A DNA stretch of 23,582 nucleotides, from the NCBI GenBank assembly GCA_003566255.1, contig PXEC01000012.1, positions 1 through 23,582 on the forward strand, written 5' to 3'. A model generated the notes under the pieces. That model was not told where the DNA came from, ran no database searches, and saw nothing but the letters and a program-made list of their open reading frames with translations. Both the position numbers and the translations under genes were made by a program. Origin of the DNA: Candidatus Peregrinibacteria bacterium. Its GTDB lineage: Bacteria; Patescibacteriota; Gracilibacteria; UBA1369; LOWO2-01-FULL-3. Every line of letters starts with the position of its first letter. Within the stretch, counting starts at the first letter, position 1. Below are positions 6,784 through 15,476 of the stretch, piece after piece.

Positions 6784-8586
6784 TCATTCTTCTGTTTTTT
6801 CTCCCGCGCCGACGAGAATTCTGGCGGGTATAGCACGATAGTTTGTTAGAATATCTTCTTCTGTTTTAGTGCCGTCCGCCCGTGTTATGATTCTTTTCCA
6901 GTCCGCCCTGAATCCGACATGGTTTTTTTCAACCTGTTTTGTGTGTCCCGGAGGCAAAGTGTTGGTTTCTTGATAAACCGTTGGTCCCGGGTTTCTGTAA
7001 TTCCCCAGAAATGGCCCTTTCATTTCAACGCTTCTTCCGTCATCGGTTCCGTAAAACACCATATATAGTTCGTAGTTGTCCTTAACATATGCCTGAATCA
7101 GGACGTGGTTTTCGGTATCGTTTTTGAATTTCAGGTCCGGTCCCCCTAGATATACCGTCGCGTCCATGCCGTGCCCCATGACCTGCGAATAATATGTCAC
7201 CGCGTATGAATGCGGATGTCTTTCCACTACTTCCAGCCCCGATAGTAGAATGGCCCTAAATAAAGTTGTTGATGTTTGGCAAATCCCTCCCCCGTATTCA
7301 GGGATTGTCCCTTCCGGCTTTATGACCAACTCTTTTCTGTGCCCTGTCGCGGCGTTTACAGGACCCAAATCTTGGTTGAAAGAAAAGACTTCGTCCGGCG
7401 CTATCAGTTGACCGTTAAATCTTTCGGCACTTACCTTTATGTTGTGAACCCTGTTCCACGGAGACCCGTAGTAAGAGCTGTGCCCCACTCCCAATCTTTC
7501 CTTTATCCCAAGTTCCGTTAATTCCTCGTCAACGGTTATTTCTGGATTGATGTGTAAAACCGGCACTGTTATTTCCGTTATTCCGTTTTGTACGGCCAGT
7601 TCCAGCGCTTCTTTCATCATTTTTCTGTCTATCCTTTTTCCGTCACTTCCGGTGCCCTCTATTATTATTTTTCCGTCTTCGTCCCTGTATATGTTCACGT
7701 CTTCCGCTTCTCTGTCCAGCCATCTGGAGATGTGGGCGTCTATGTATTCGTCCAATTTTTCTTGTTTTATTCTTATTTCTACTTTCGTCTGTTCTTCCTG
7801 TGTTTGTAAAATTGGAAGCTCTGTCAACTTTGCCGGCTCGAATTCAACCCAATCTATGTTGTCTATCAATCTCAAATACCAGTTGTCTCTGTATACCGGA
7901 TCTATAAGCGTTGTCCTTTGGTTAAGCGCTTGTTCTATTTTCTCTCTTTGTTTCTCCAGTTTTTCGGCTGTTATTTCCGGGTAAACTTCTTTCGCCTCCA
8001 CCTCTATTTCTTCGGATGAAAACTCTTTTCCTCTTTCTCTGATCGTTCTGGCCAGCTCCGCTTTGTTTAATTCCACTCCTTTTTCTTCCTCTTTGATGGC
8101 GAGCCTTCTTGTGTCATCGAAAAAGAAAGTTGCCTGTTTTGGTGCTATTTCGCCTATTTCAAAGTTTTCCTCCAGTGTTTGCTTCATTTTTTCAAAATTC
8201 ACCACTACAACTGGTTCGTGTTTTTTTGCCCCCGAAGCACTGTTCATTATTATGTTTATTAAACCGAAGTTTCTGGCATCAGATTCTCTTATTGTTGCTA
8301 TTGTCTCTTCCGTGAGGATTTCCATCCCCAGTTCTTCCGGAAGAATCTCTTTTTTTTCTTCCAAAATTTTTATTCTTATGGGGGTCTTTAGATATTCTTC
8401 TTTCTTTTTTCCCAGTATTTCCACCGCTTCAGCGGGAGCTTTGTGTGAGATATCAACTCCTCCGACTTCCGTTCCCGCGGGGAATTTTCCGTGTAGCGAG
8501 ATCTTGGCTACGGCAACACCCGAGGCGAGTATCACACCTATTAACACCCCTATCCCGACCGACGTGATTATGTTTTTCTTGTTCAT
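6784..8586 (-). CDS. VanW-family protein with N-terminal membrane anchor and peptidoglycan-binding region
   Basis: 600 residues. Residues 5-28 form a membrane helix, then an extracytoplasmic part. About 45-330 looks like repeated PG-binding-4-type domains (a pattern found with VanW and L,D-transpeptidases). The VanW domain spans about 380-510: FNGQLIAPDEVFSFNQDLGP, the cysteine motif GGGICQTSTTLF (C436), and RHPHSYAVTYY. Function is not biochemically established; the name comes from vancomycin-resistance clusters, and a role at the cell wall is inferred. Its ATG overlaps the stop of the 42-residue gene upstream (ATGA). It ends stop-to-stop with the TPR gene. Confidence 0.92.
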   Translation of the reverse strand: MNKKNIITSVGIGVLIGVILASGVAVAKISLHGKFPAGTEVGGVDISHKAPAEAVEILGKKKEEYLKTPIRIKILEEKKEILPEELGMEILTEETIATIRESDARNFGLINIIMNSASGAKKHEPVVVVNFEKMKQTLEENFEIGEIAPKQATFFFDDTRRLAIKEEEKGVELNKAELARTIRERGKEFSSEEIEVEAKEVYPEITAEKLEKQREKIEQALNQRTTLIDPVYRDNWYLRLIDNIDWVEFEPAKLTELPILQTQEEQTKVEIRIKQEKLDEYIDAHISRWLDREAEDVNIYRDEDGKIIIEGTGSDGKRIDRKMMKEALELAVQNGITEITVPVLHINPEITVDEELTELGIKERLGVGHSSYYGSPWNRVHNIKVSAERFNGQLIAPDEVFSFNQDLGPVNAATGHRKELVIKPEGTIPEYGGGICQTSTTLFRAILLSGLEVVERHPHSYAVTYYSQVMGHGMDATVYLGGPDLKFKNDTENHVLIQAYVKDNYELYMVFYGTDDGRSVEMKGPFLGNYRNPGPTVYQETNTLPPGHTKQVEKNHVGFRADWKRIITRADGTKTEEDILTNYRAIPARILVGAGEKTEE

Positions 8587-8711
8587 TTTTTCTTCTTATC
8601 GTCGCTCTTTTTTATCGTTGCTCCCATCACCGATCCTATTGCACCGCCTATTATCGCGCCCATTAAAACCTTTTCCCAGAGTTTCTTTTTCTTTTTTCCC
8701 TTCAGTTTCAT
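8583..8711 (-). CDS. 42-residue glycine-rich membrane peptide
   Basis: Short gene between rny and vanW. It starts MKLKGKKKKKLW, has a hydrophobic middle (residues 15-33) with small-residue packing IIGGAIGSVMGA typical of glycine-zipper helices, and ends in lysines (KKSDDKKKK). One membrane helix with charged ends is predicted. Evidence for being real: AAGGA placed 6 bases before the ATG (a rare clear ribosome site here), 12 bases from the rny stop, and a four-base ATGA overlap with vanW. No family recognised with certainty; similar to small YtxH/glycine-zipper proteins only in style. Confidence 0.72.
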   Translation of the reverse strand: MKLKGKKKKKLWEKVLMGAIIGGAIGSVMGATIKKSDDKKKK

Positions 8712-8723
8712 GTTTTTCCTTTC

Positions 8724-10265
8724 TTATTTTGCAACTTCCGTATGTCTTGTTCTTCTTATCACGTTCACTTTTATCTGGCCCGGATATGTTATTTCGTTTT
8801 CTATTTGTTCGGCCATTTTTTCCGCTATATTTTCCAGTTCTCCGTCGTTTATTTTTTCAGTATCAACCAAAACTCTCAGCTCTCTTCCCGCTGAAATCGC
8901 GAATGCGTTTTTCACCCCTTCATATGAGGTCGCTGTTTCTTCCAATGCTTTTATCCTTTCGATGTATTTATCAAAAGACTCTTGTCTTGCTCCCGGTCTG
9001 CTGGCGGAAACCGCGTCCGCCGCTTTTACAATTAACGCTTCCGCTGTTTCTTGTTTTTCCGCGTCGTGATGTGTCCATGCCGCGTGAACTTCTTCTTCGC
9101 TGAATCCGAATTTTTCCATTAACTCTTTTGTTAAGACGTCGTGTGTGTCTTTTACTCCTTCTTCTTGATCTATAGCTTTCCCTAAGTCGTGCAAAAATCC
9201 GCTTATGGCGCATGTTTTTGGGTCCAGTCCCAGTTCGCTTCCGAGCATTAAAGAAACCCAGCCCACTTCCATCGCGTGCTTCATTATGTTTTGTCCGTAA
9301 CTTGTTCTGTATTGAAGTCTCCCAACGGTTCTGCACAAATCCTTGTCGTCTTCTTTTATTCCCATTTTTTTCAGGGCATCTCTGCCGACTTTATATAGCT
9401 CTTTATCTATTTCCTTTTCCGCCTCCTCTATTGCTCTTTTTGTGGTTTCTTTTTTTATATCTCCTTTCATTCTTACCAGTTTCTCTATCGCTTTTTGGGC
9501 TATTCTTCTTTTTACCAGCGCAAAGCCCGATATGCTTATTGTGTTTGGCATATCGTTGAAAACTATGTCTACATCCAGCGCGTCCTCTATTGTTTTTACA
9601 TTTTCCGCTCGCTCCCCCACAATTTTCCCCTTAACTCTGTCGTTTTTAACCTTTACCGCCACAACTCTTGTTTCCACCGATGTTGGCGAGCAAAGTCTTT
9701 GTATAACTCCTATTATCATCCTCTTTGCGTTTTTTTCGGCGTTCTCTTTTAATGACTCCTCTGTTTTCATTATCTTTTCTTTGTTTTCCGTTTTTAGTTC
9801 CGCTTCGTGTTTTCTCAAAACGTCTTCTTTTAGTTCTTTGGGTGATTTTTTAGTTTTCTCTGCCAGTTTCTCTATTATTTCTGTGTCTCGTTTTTTTATT
9901 TCCCCCCATACTCCCTGTGTTTCTTCTTCCAGTGCCGCTGTTTTTAATCTGTCTTCTTTTCTCTTTTCTTCTTTTTTTTGTAGCGTTTTTTCCTTGTTCT
10001 TTAATAGTTCCTCCAGCTTAACAAACCTTTCTTCTTTTATTTTCCTTTCTTGTTTAATAGTTTCTCGCCTTCTTTGAACATATTGGCTTGTTTCTTTTTT
10101 TATCTTTTCTGCTTCACTCTTCGCCTCTTCTTCCTGTTTTTCAGCCGTTTCTTTGGCTTTTTTTATGTTTATAATTTTCTTCTTTTTTATTAAAATTCCG
10201 CTTATTACACCCCCTAAAGCCATTCCTCCCAATATTGTTAATATGTTTATTGTTATTTGGTCCAT
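8724..10265 (-). CDS. rny: Ribonuclease Y
   Basis: Membrane-bound endoribonuclease that starts mRNA decay. 513 residues, normal for the family. Order: membrane helix at about 8-26, long charged coiled coil (about 30-190), KH domain (about 205-270), HD domain with H330, then H359-D360 in FLHDLGKAIDQE, and the conserved THHDAE and ADAVSASRPGAR blocks. The KH loop reads IVGERAEN where the family has IIGREGRN, so the GxxG loop is GERA at 217-220: the second glycine is lost. First gene of a three-gene minus unit (rny, 42-residue peptide, vanW). Start chosen from the membrane helix; no Shine-Dalgarno seen. Confidence 0.95.
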   Translation of the reverse strand: MDQITINILTILGGMALGGVISGILIKKKKIINIKKAKETAEKQEEEAKSEAEKIKKETSQYVQRRRETIKQERKIKEERFVKLEELLKNKEKTLQKKEEKRKEDRLKTAALEEETQGVWGEIKKRDTEIIEKLAEKTKKSPKELKEDVLRKHEAELKTENKEKIMKTEESLKENAEKNAKRMIIGVIQRLCSPTSVETRVVAVKVKNDRVKGKIVGERAENVKTIEDALDVDIVFNDMPNTISISGFALVKRRIAQKAIEKLVRMKGDIKKETTKRAIEEAEKEIDKELYKVGRDALKKMGIKEDDKDLCRTVGRLQYRTSYGQNIMKHAMEVGWVSLMLGSELGLDPKTCAISGFLHDLGKAIDQEEGVKDTHDVLTKELMEKFGFSEEEVHAAWTHHDAEKQETAEALIVKAADAVSASRPGARQESFDKYIERIKALEETATSYEGVKNAFAISAGRELRVLVDTEKINDGELENIAEKMAEQIENEITYPGQIKVNVIRRTRHTEVAK

Positions 10266-10539
10266 TTAATCTTTTTTATTAAGTTTTTTTACAAAACCCT
10301 TTCCTTTTTACATGTTTTTTGAACATTTTTTCCATACTTTTTTTGTTTTTTTGTTTTGTAATTATATAAATTTCACTTATTTCGTTTGTTTTAAGGCTTT
10401 TTTATTCTAAAACTTTTTTTAAGAATAGTAAACCCCTTACAAAGACAACTATAAACACATTATAAATATAAAAAAATATTGTGTTTTTTCTTTTTAAAAT
10501 TGCTATTGTTTTGAGTGTTTATTTGCATATAATAGCGAT
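10266..10539 (+). other. AT-rich divergent spacer between rny and dnaN
   Basis: 274 bases, very rich in T on the plus strand, with no open frame of note. Two TATAAT hexamers read on the minus strand (10361-10366 and 10459-10464) are possible rny -10 elements, both with weak -35 partners. No match to the DnaA box TTATNCACA was found by eye, so an origin is not supported despite the dnaN neighbour. Confidence 0.5.
10506..10533 (+). promoter_or_regulatory. dnaN promoter giving a leaderless mRNA
   Basis: A perfect TATAAT (10528-10533) is followed by exactly six bases and then the dnaN ATG (10540). The +1 base would be the A of the start codon. A weak -35, TTGTTT at 10506-10511, is 16 bases upstream. 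The start codon is fixed by the family N-terminus, so the leaderless reading does not depend on start choice. Confidence 0.65.
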
Positions 10540-11646
10540 ATGAAGCTTTTTTGTTCTCAGAAAGATTTGGATTATGCGGTAGGCATTGTGAGTAAGGCGA
10601 TCAGTCCTAACAACACCCTTCCCGTACTTAATAATATCTTGGTAAAAGCTGAAGGGAAAAAGTTGTGTTTTTCCGCTACCAATTTAGAGATAGCCATTTG
10701 TTGTTCTGTTGAAGCGGATGTTCGCAACGAGGGGTCGACGACAGTACCGGCAAAACTACTTGCTTCTTATATAGCCTTGATAACCGATGATAAAGTAGAG
10801 ATCAATCTTATGGAAGGGAACACCCTTTCAATTTCTTCCGCGTCTTCAAACACGAAAATAAAATGTATAAACGCCGATGAATTCCCGCTTATCCCAACTG
10901 TTGAAAAAGGAGTTGAGTTCACGGTCAATACAAACGATTTTCACACATCTATAAATGAGACGGTTTTCGCCGCTTCTTCCAATGTTTCAAGGCCTGTTTT
11001 ATCCGGCGTTTTAATTTGTCTGAAAGGAGAGTTTATGAAACTTGTTGCGACGGACAGCTATCGTTTAGCGGAGAAAAAAATAAAACTGGAGGATAAGCCG
11101 ACAGAAGACGTTTATTGTATTGTTCCGGGGCGCACAATGGCGGAATTATCAAAAGTCATCTCAAAATCCGAGGTTAAAGAAGTTAAGGTTAATATTTCAA
11201 AAAATCAGATATTGTTTTCCATCGATGGCGTTGAATTGATTTCACGCCTTATAGACGGCAGATTTCCGGACTACGAAAAAATAATCCCCTCAGAGGCAAA
11301 AACAACCTGTACTGTTTCTGTGGAAGATTTATCACTTGTTTTAAGGAGAGTCAGCCTTTTTGCCAGGGAGAACAATAATAGCGTCAAGATCGCCGTTACA
11401 AACGACGGAAGAATGGTTGTCTCCTCCGAGGAAACAAAGATTGGAGAAGAGAAAGCGGAACTATCCATAAAAATAGAGGGCGAAAACAATAAAATTTCCT
11501 TAAACTCACAGTATTTGCTGGACGTTCTCACCTATATTGAAGAGGAAAATGTTTTTTTACAAATGAACGACAAATCTTCACCGGCCGTTATTAGACCGGT
11601 TAAGACAGACGACTACGTCTACATAATAATGCCGCTAAAAGTTTAA
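10540..11646 (+). CDS. dnaN: DNA polymerase III beta subunit (sliding clamp)
   Basis: Ring-shaped processivity clamp for the replicase and many repair enzymes. 368 residues, full length, three clamp domains. N-terminus MKLFCSQKDLDYAVGIVSKA and NTLPVLNNILVKAEGKKL match the family; VLSGVLICLKGEFMKLVATD opens domain 2, DGRFPDYEKIIPSE leads to domain 3, and it ends YIIMPLKV. It is followed by mfd after 7 bases. dnaA is not adjacent, unlike the usual dnaA-dnaN order; rny lies divergently upstream instead. Confidence 0.97.
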   Translation: MKLFCSQKDLDYAVGIVSKAISPNNTLPVLNNILVKAEGKKLCFSATNLEIAICCSVEADVRNEGSTTVPAKLLASYIALITDDKVEINLMEGNTLSISSASSNTKIKCINADEFPLIPTVEKGVEFTVNTNDFHTSINETVFAASSNVSRPVLSGVLICLKGEFMKLVATDSYRLAEKKIKLEDKPTEDVYCIVPGRTMAELSKVISKSEVKEVKVNISKNQILFSIDGVELISRLIDGRFPDYEKIIPSEAKTTCTVSVEDLSLVLRRVSLFARENNNSVKIAVTNDGRMVVSSEETKIGEEKAELSIKIEGENNKISLNSQYLLDVLTYIEEENVFLQMNDKSSPAVIRPVKTDDYVYIIMPLKV

Positions 11647-11653
11647 AGTTTTT

Positions 11654-14600
11654 ATGCGAAACATTATATCTTATTTTCCTAAAGGAAAGCTCTCCGAGGC
11701 TACCGATTTTTTTAGGAGAAACAAAAAAGTCACTTTTTCCGGGGCGGGGAACAGTTCTTCAAAAGCCTTTATTTTAAGCGATATTTTTAGGAACAACGCT
11801 AACGACTCCGGCAGTGTTTTATGGATAACTTCCGACGAGACCTCTTTTAATATGATGAACAAGGCGCTGGGCGTTTGGGGCGACATGCCTGTTTATACTT
11901 ATAAAAAAATAAAGGATGACGAGATAGTCTCTTTTTCGTCCACGGCTGATTTTAACAAAGCCCAGACAACAAAACTTCTTGAATTTGTATACAGGGTCAC
12001 CCGGGACGAGCCAGCAGTTTTTATTACTGATTTTTATTCTTTACTCCAAAATATTCCGGACGTGGATCGGTTGGCGGAGAGAGGCTTGAAGGTAAGCTCC
12101 TCCGACAATTTAGACGTGGTCGATTTTATAGAGAGATTAGTTTCTATCGGGTATGAAATTTCAGAAGACGAAGTCCTTGAAAAAGGGGAATATTTGCGCA
12201 TAGGTGACAGCATTCTTGTTTACCCTCTTAACGAGGAGAGTGTTTTCAGGATAAACATGGATTTTGATAAAGTCGGGGAGGTTTTAAAATTGAAGGGAGG
12301 CGATTATTCCACTTCCGGGAAAAAGGTTAAAGCAGTGGAGATTTTACCTGTTGAATACGATGAGACCACAGACGATGTTATCGGGCTTTTTGATAAAAAC
12401 GGAATCATTGTAGATGATGAAGTCGATGTGGTTGATGAATATTATGATGTTTGGAATTCTTTTATGGCGGAAGCAAACGAAAGATGTTCCACAATAACGT
12501 TCACCTCGTTTAATGACGACGTTGAAAATCATCTCCATATGCATTTTTTGTCGGTGTTGAGGTATAGAACTCCTTATGATTTCGCGAATGACCTTAGGGA
12601 TAAGATCAGCGGTGGATGGAAAACGTTGTTTTTTACGAAAAAAGTCGATCAAGCCAGTGCTCTTTTGGACGAACAGTCTATCCCGTATAGGCTTGGAATC
12701 GATGATGAGAAGTTTTCGGAATCATCGGTTTTTCTCATACATGTTGATAAAGAGGGGGTTTTTCCACAATCTTTTCAGTCGCCTGTTCAAAAAATAAACC
12801 TCATTACAGACATAGACGTTTCTATTCTGAGGGAAGAGAAAAGGAAAAAAACAGTTGCCAACGCTTTTGAAGAGTTTCTTACCAGTTTGAAGGCCGGGGA
12901 TTTTGTTGTGCATGCCGATCATGGAATAGCAAAGTTTATTGGTTTAGACAGAAAAACGATAGACGGAATAACAAAAGAGTACATCGCTTTGGGGTATGCG
13001 GAAAATGACAAACTTTTTGTTCCGATTGACCAAGCGGACAAGGTTAACAAGTACATCGGTTCAGAGGAGCTGATGCCCAAACTCACGCGTTTGGGAAGCG
13101 CGGAATGGAACACGATTACCAACAAGGTCAAAAAAGAAACGCAAAAAATCGCTAAAGAATTGTTGAAACTATACGCGGAGAGGCGTGCCGCGAGAGGGGT
13201 CTCTTTCAATAAGGACACGGATGTGCAGGAAAAATTTGAGAACACTTTTAAATATGAAGAAACACCCGGTCAGGTGAAGGCTATAAATGATGTTAAGAAA
13301 GACATGGAAGACCTGGAGCCGATGGACCGTCTTGTGTGTGGAGATGTCGGGTTTGGAAAAACGGAAGTCGCGATGCGTGCCGCGTTTAAGGCTGTTCAGA
13401 GCGGAAAACAGGTCGCGGTTGTTTCCCCGATAACCATTTTGGCGGACCAGCACTACAAGTCTTTCAAGAAGAGAATGGACGAATTCAATATCCGGGTTGA
13501 AATGCTCAGTCGTTTCAGGACTCAGAAAGAACAAAGGCAGATCGTTGAAAAATTAAAAAAAGGAGAGATCGATATTATTGTAGGCACGCACCGCCTTTTA
13601 CAGCCGGATATATCGTTTAAAGAGTTGGGGCTTGTGGTTATAGATGAGGAACAGAGGTTCGGTGTTAAGCAAAAGGAGGCGCTGAAGAGGCTTAGAAAAG
13701 AGGTCGACATTCTTACTCTTACCGCCACGCCTATTCCCCGGACGCTGAACATTTGTCTTAATAAACTCAGGGATATAACAACTATCACAACCCCGCCGTT
13801 TGGACGGCTTCCCGTTATTACGGAGGTCAGAAAATACTCTCCCAGTTTGGTCAGAGAGGCTATAATGAAGGAAATCGAGAGGGGCGGGCAGGTTTACTTT
13901 CTTCACAACAGAGTTCTTACCATAGATAGTTTTGCTGATGGGCTGAGAGCTCTTGTTCCCGAGGCGAGGATAGCGGTCGCGCATGGCAAGCTTGGGAGTG
14001 GTGATCTGGAGGAGAGAATCATGGCCTTTATAGATCATAAATTCGATGTCCTGGTCAGTTCCACTATCATAGAAAACGGGATAGACCTTTCAAACGCCAA
14101 TACCCTGATCGTCAATAACGCCGAGAAATTCGGTTTGGCACAGCTTTATCAGCTTAGAGGGCGCGTGGGAAGAGGAAAGAAACAGGCATACGCGTATTTT
14201 TTGTATCATGGACAGAGGCTGAAACTGGATGCCAAAAAACGTTTACGCGCGATTGTGGAAGCGTCAGATCTCGGGAGTGGCTTTCAAATAGCAATGAAGG
14301 ATTTGGAGATACGTGGAGCCGGGGACATCCTTGGCGCGAACCAGCACGGTGTTATAAATGTTGTGGGGGTCGCGCATTTCATGCGGATGTTAAACAAAGC
14401 GGTTGAGGACCTTAAAGCCGGAAGAGTGGAAGAGGGCGAAGAGGAGATCAAGGATGTTTCTATTGAATTGCCCGTGCAGGCTTACATCCCCGATCACTAT
14501 GTTCCGGAATCGAGGGACAAAATCGGTGTTTATCAAAGACTTTCCTCGGCCGATACCAAGGAGTATTTGGGAGAAATCAGGCAGGACATTCTTGAGGACT

Positions 14601-14911
14601 ACGGAAAAATTCCGGATGAAGTGGAGAATTTGTTCGAAATAATCGATCTTAAAATTCTCGCGAAGAAGGCAGGACTTATAAACATCAAATCTGAGGCGGT
14701 CCCGATGAGTGATGACAAGGAGATTGTTTTGCATATGTCGGGGCGGGTGAAGCCCGCGAATATAGTTAATCTTCTTGAGTATAATTCTCAGTGGAGAATC
14801 AGTGGAACAAGGCTTCGAATTAATATAAAAGAACTGGGGAAGAGCTGGTTCAAGGAGCTGAAAAAATGTGTGGACAGGCTTGGAAAAGAGGCGAAGCATG
14901 GGAAACGATAG
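11654..14911 (+). CDS. mfd: Transcription-repair coupling factor
   Basis: ATP-driven DNA translocase that removes RNA polymerase stalled at lesions and recruits excision repair. 1085 residues, a little shorter than the 1148 of E. coli. The N-terminal UvrB-like part (1-about 400) is divergent. The CarD-like RNA-polymerase-interaction domain lies near 415-475 (GDFVVHADHGIAKFIGL). Motor domains: GDVGFGKTE (563-571, Walker A), DEEQRFG from D664, LTATPIPRTLN, and GRVGRGKKQAYAYF. The C-terminal TRCF domain follows at about 940-1050. It is co-directional with dnaN, 7 bases after it, with no Shine-Dalgarno; probably one transcript. Confidence 0.97.
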   Translation: MRNIISYFPKGKLSEATDFFRRNKKVTFSGAGNSSSKAFILSDIFRNNANDSGSVLWITSDETSFNMMNKALGVWGDMPVYTYKKIKDDEIVSFSSTADFNKAQTTKLLEFVYRVTRDEPAVFITDFYSLLQNIPDVDRLAERGLKVSSSDNLDVVDFIERLVSIGYEISEDEVLEKGEYLRIGDSILVYPLNEESVFRINMDFDKVGEVLKLKGGDYSTSGKKVKAVEILPVEYDETTDDVIGLFDKNGIIVDDEVDVVDEYYDVWNSFMAEANERCSTITFTSFNDDVENHLHMHFLSVLRYRTPYDFANDLRDKISGGWKTLFFTKKVDQASALLDEQSIPYRLGIDDEKFSESSVFLIHVDKEGVFPQSFQSPVQKINLITDIDVSILREEKRKKTVANAFEEFLTSLKAGDFVVHADHGIAKFIGLDRKTIDGITKEYIALGYAENDKLFVPIDQADKVNKYIGSEELMPKLTRLGSAEWNTITNKVKKETQKIAKELLKLYAERRAARGVSFNKDTDVQEKFENTFKYEETPGQVKAINDVKKDMEDLEPMDRLVCGDVGFGKTEVAMRAAFKAVQSGKQVAVVSPITILADQHYKSFKKRMDEFNIRVEMLSRFRTQKEQRQIVEKLKKGEIDIIVGTHRLLQPDISFKELGLVVIDEEQRFGVKQKEALKRLRKEVDILTLTATPIPRTLNICLNKLRDITTITTPPFGRLPVITEVRKYSPSLVREAIMKEIERGGQVYFLHNRVLTIDSFADGLRALVPEARIAVAHGKLGSGDLEERIMAFIDHKFDVLVSSTIIENGIDLSNANTLIVNNAEKFGLAQLYQLRGRVGRGKKQAYAYFLYHGQRLKLDAKKRLRAIVEASDLGSGFQIAMKDLEIRGAGDILGANQHGVINVVGVAHFMRMLNKAVEDLKAGRVEEGEEEIKDVSIELPVQAYIPDHYVPESRDKIGVYQRLSSADTKEYLGEIRQDILEDYGKIPDEVENLFEIIDLKILAKKAGLINIKSEAVPMSDDKEIVLHMSGRVKPANIVNLLEYNSQWRISGTRLRINIKELGKSWFKELKKCVDRLGKEAKHGKR

Positions 14912-14914
14912 GGC

Positions 14915-14943
14915 TTGCTTTTTTTGCAAAAACGTGGTTTAAT
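14915..14943 (+). promoter_or_regulatory. Probable ssrA promoter
   Basis: TTGCTT (14915-14920) and TTTAAT (14938-14943), 17 bases apart. Transcription from about 14950 would give a short 5' extension to be removed at 14964. It overlaps the end of the mfd region by position only, starting 4 bases after the mfd stop. Confidence 0.5.
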
Positions 14944-14963
14944 TTTTGTGCTCTTTGAAAAGT

Positions 14964-15392
14964 GGGGATGTATTGGCATTCGACAGGATGTTTCAGGTTC
15001 GAGTTGCTGCAATCAGGGGATCGCGTCGTCTCCCCTTAATCCGTCCGGCGCAAATTAAGTGCTAACGATTTTGTTGCACGCGCAGCTGAGAAATTGGCAG
15101 CAAGAGAGGGCTTTGCTCCTCGCCTTGCAGCTGTTCCAGTAGCTGCGTAAATGTCTGACTTTTTTCGGACACGTTCGTAATTCCGACATCCGCTAAGCTT
15201 TACGAGCGACATTTTGCGGGTTAAGGTCTTTTGACGGGCTTCGGTCAAAAGGCACGAAAAATTTTGAAGATAAGCATCGGGAACGAGTGTTTGTTCTTTT
15301 ACCCGATGACGAAAATTTTTGAACAAACTATGATTGTAGACGCGCTCCGACCTCATTGCTGGACCCGGGTTCGACTCCCGGCATCTCCACCA
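14964..15392 (+). ncRNA. ssrA: tmRNA (transfer-messenger RNA)
   Basis: Rescues stalled ribosomes and tags the unfinished protein for proteolysis. The 5' end GGGGATG pairs with CATCTCC at the 3' end (7 pairs, one G-U), followed by discriminator A and an encoded CCA (15390-15392). The T-arm is CCGGG-TTCGACT-CCCGG (15365-15381); hairpin CTTTTGAC/GTCAAAAG (from 15228) is a perfect 8-bp stem of the pseudoknot region. The tag frame begins GCT at 15061 and ends at TAA 15148-15150: 29 residues, starting ANDFVARAA and ending AAVPVAA. That is far longer than the 10 residues of E. coli. The resume codon context AAGT-GCT-AAC resembles the usual one. Confidence 0.96.
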
Positions 15393-15424
15393 GAAAATAT
15401 ATATAGGGGCATCTTTTACCTCAA
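15392..15424 (-). repeat. Inverted, degenerate copy of the 39-bp motif (copy 0)
   Basis: The reverse complement matches copy 1 from its GG onward: GG, pyrimidine, AAAA, two mismatched bases, TGC, one-base gap, then CCCTATATATATTTTCT. The match beyond the perfect inverted repeat argues it is a decayed motif copy and not a random AT palindrome. Confidence 0.6.
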
Positions 15425-15432
15425 CTGCGGAT

Positions 15433-15475
15433 AAAATCTTCAACGTGTACGGAAATGTACACTTTTGAAGATTTT
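15433..15475 (+). terminator. Strong hairpin, probable ssrA terminator
   Basis: AAAATCTTCAA (15433-15443) and GTGTAC (15445-15450) pair across a six-base loop (GGAAAT) with GTACAC (15457-15462) and TTGAAGATTTT (15465-15475): 17 pairs with one small internal bulge. T runs occur only inside the stem end, so this is not a textbook intrinsic terminator, but it is the strongest hairpin after tmRNA. Confidence 0.55.
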
Positions 15476-15476
15476 T

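Noticed and set aside
8063..9103. Long plus-strand open frames opposite vanW and rny (also 9343-10077 and 19314-20144)
   Set aside because: Shadows of strongly supported minus-strand genes; serine- and phenylalanine-rich with no family motifs.
10266..10539. Replication origin next to dnaN
   Set aside because: AT-rich, but no DnaA boxes seen and dnaA is absent; a promoter spacer explains it better.
15036..15443. Open frames on both strands across ssrA
   Set aside because: They overlie the tmRNA and its tail; the RESNPGP-like stretch is a common false translation of the T-arm region.
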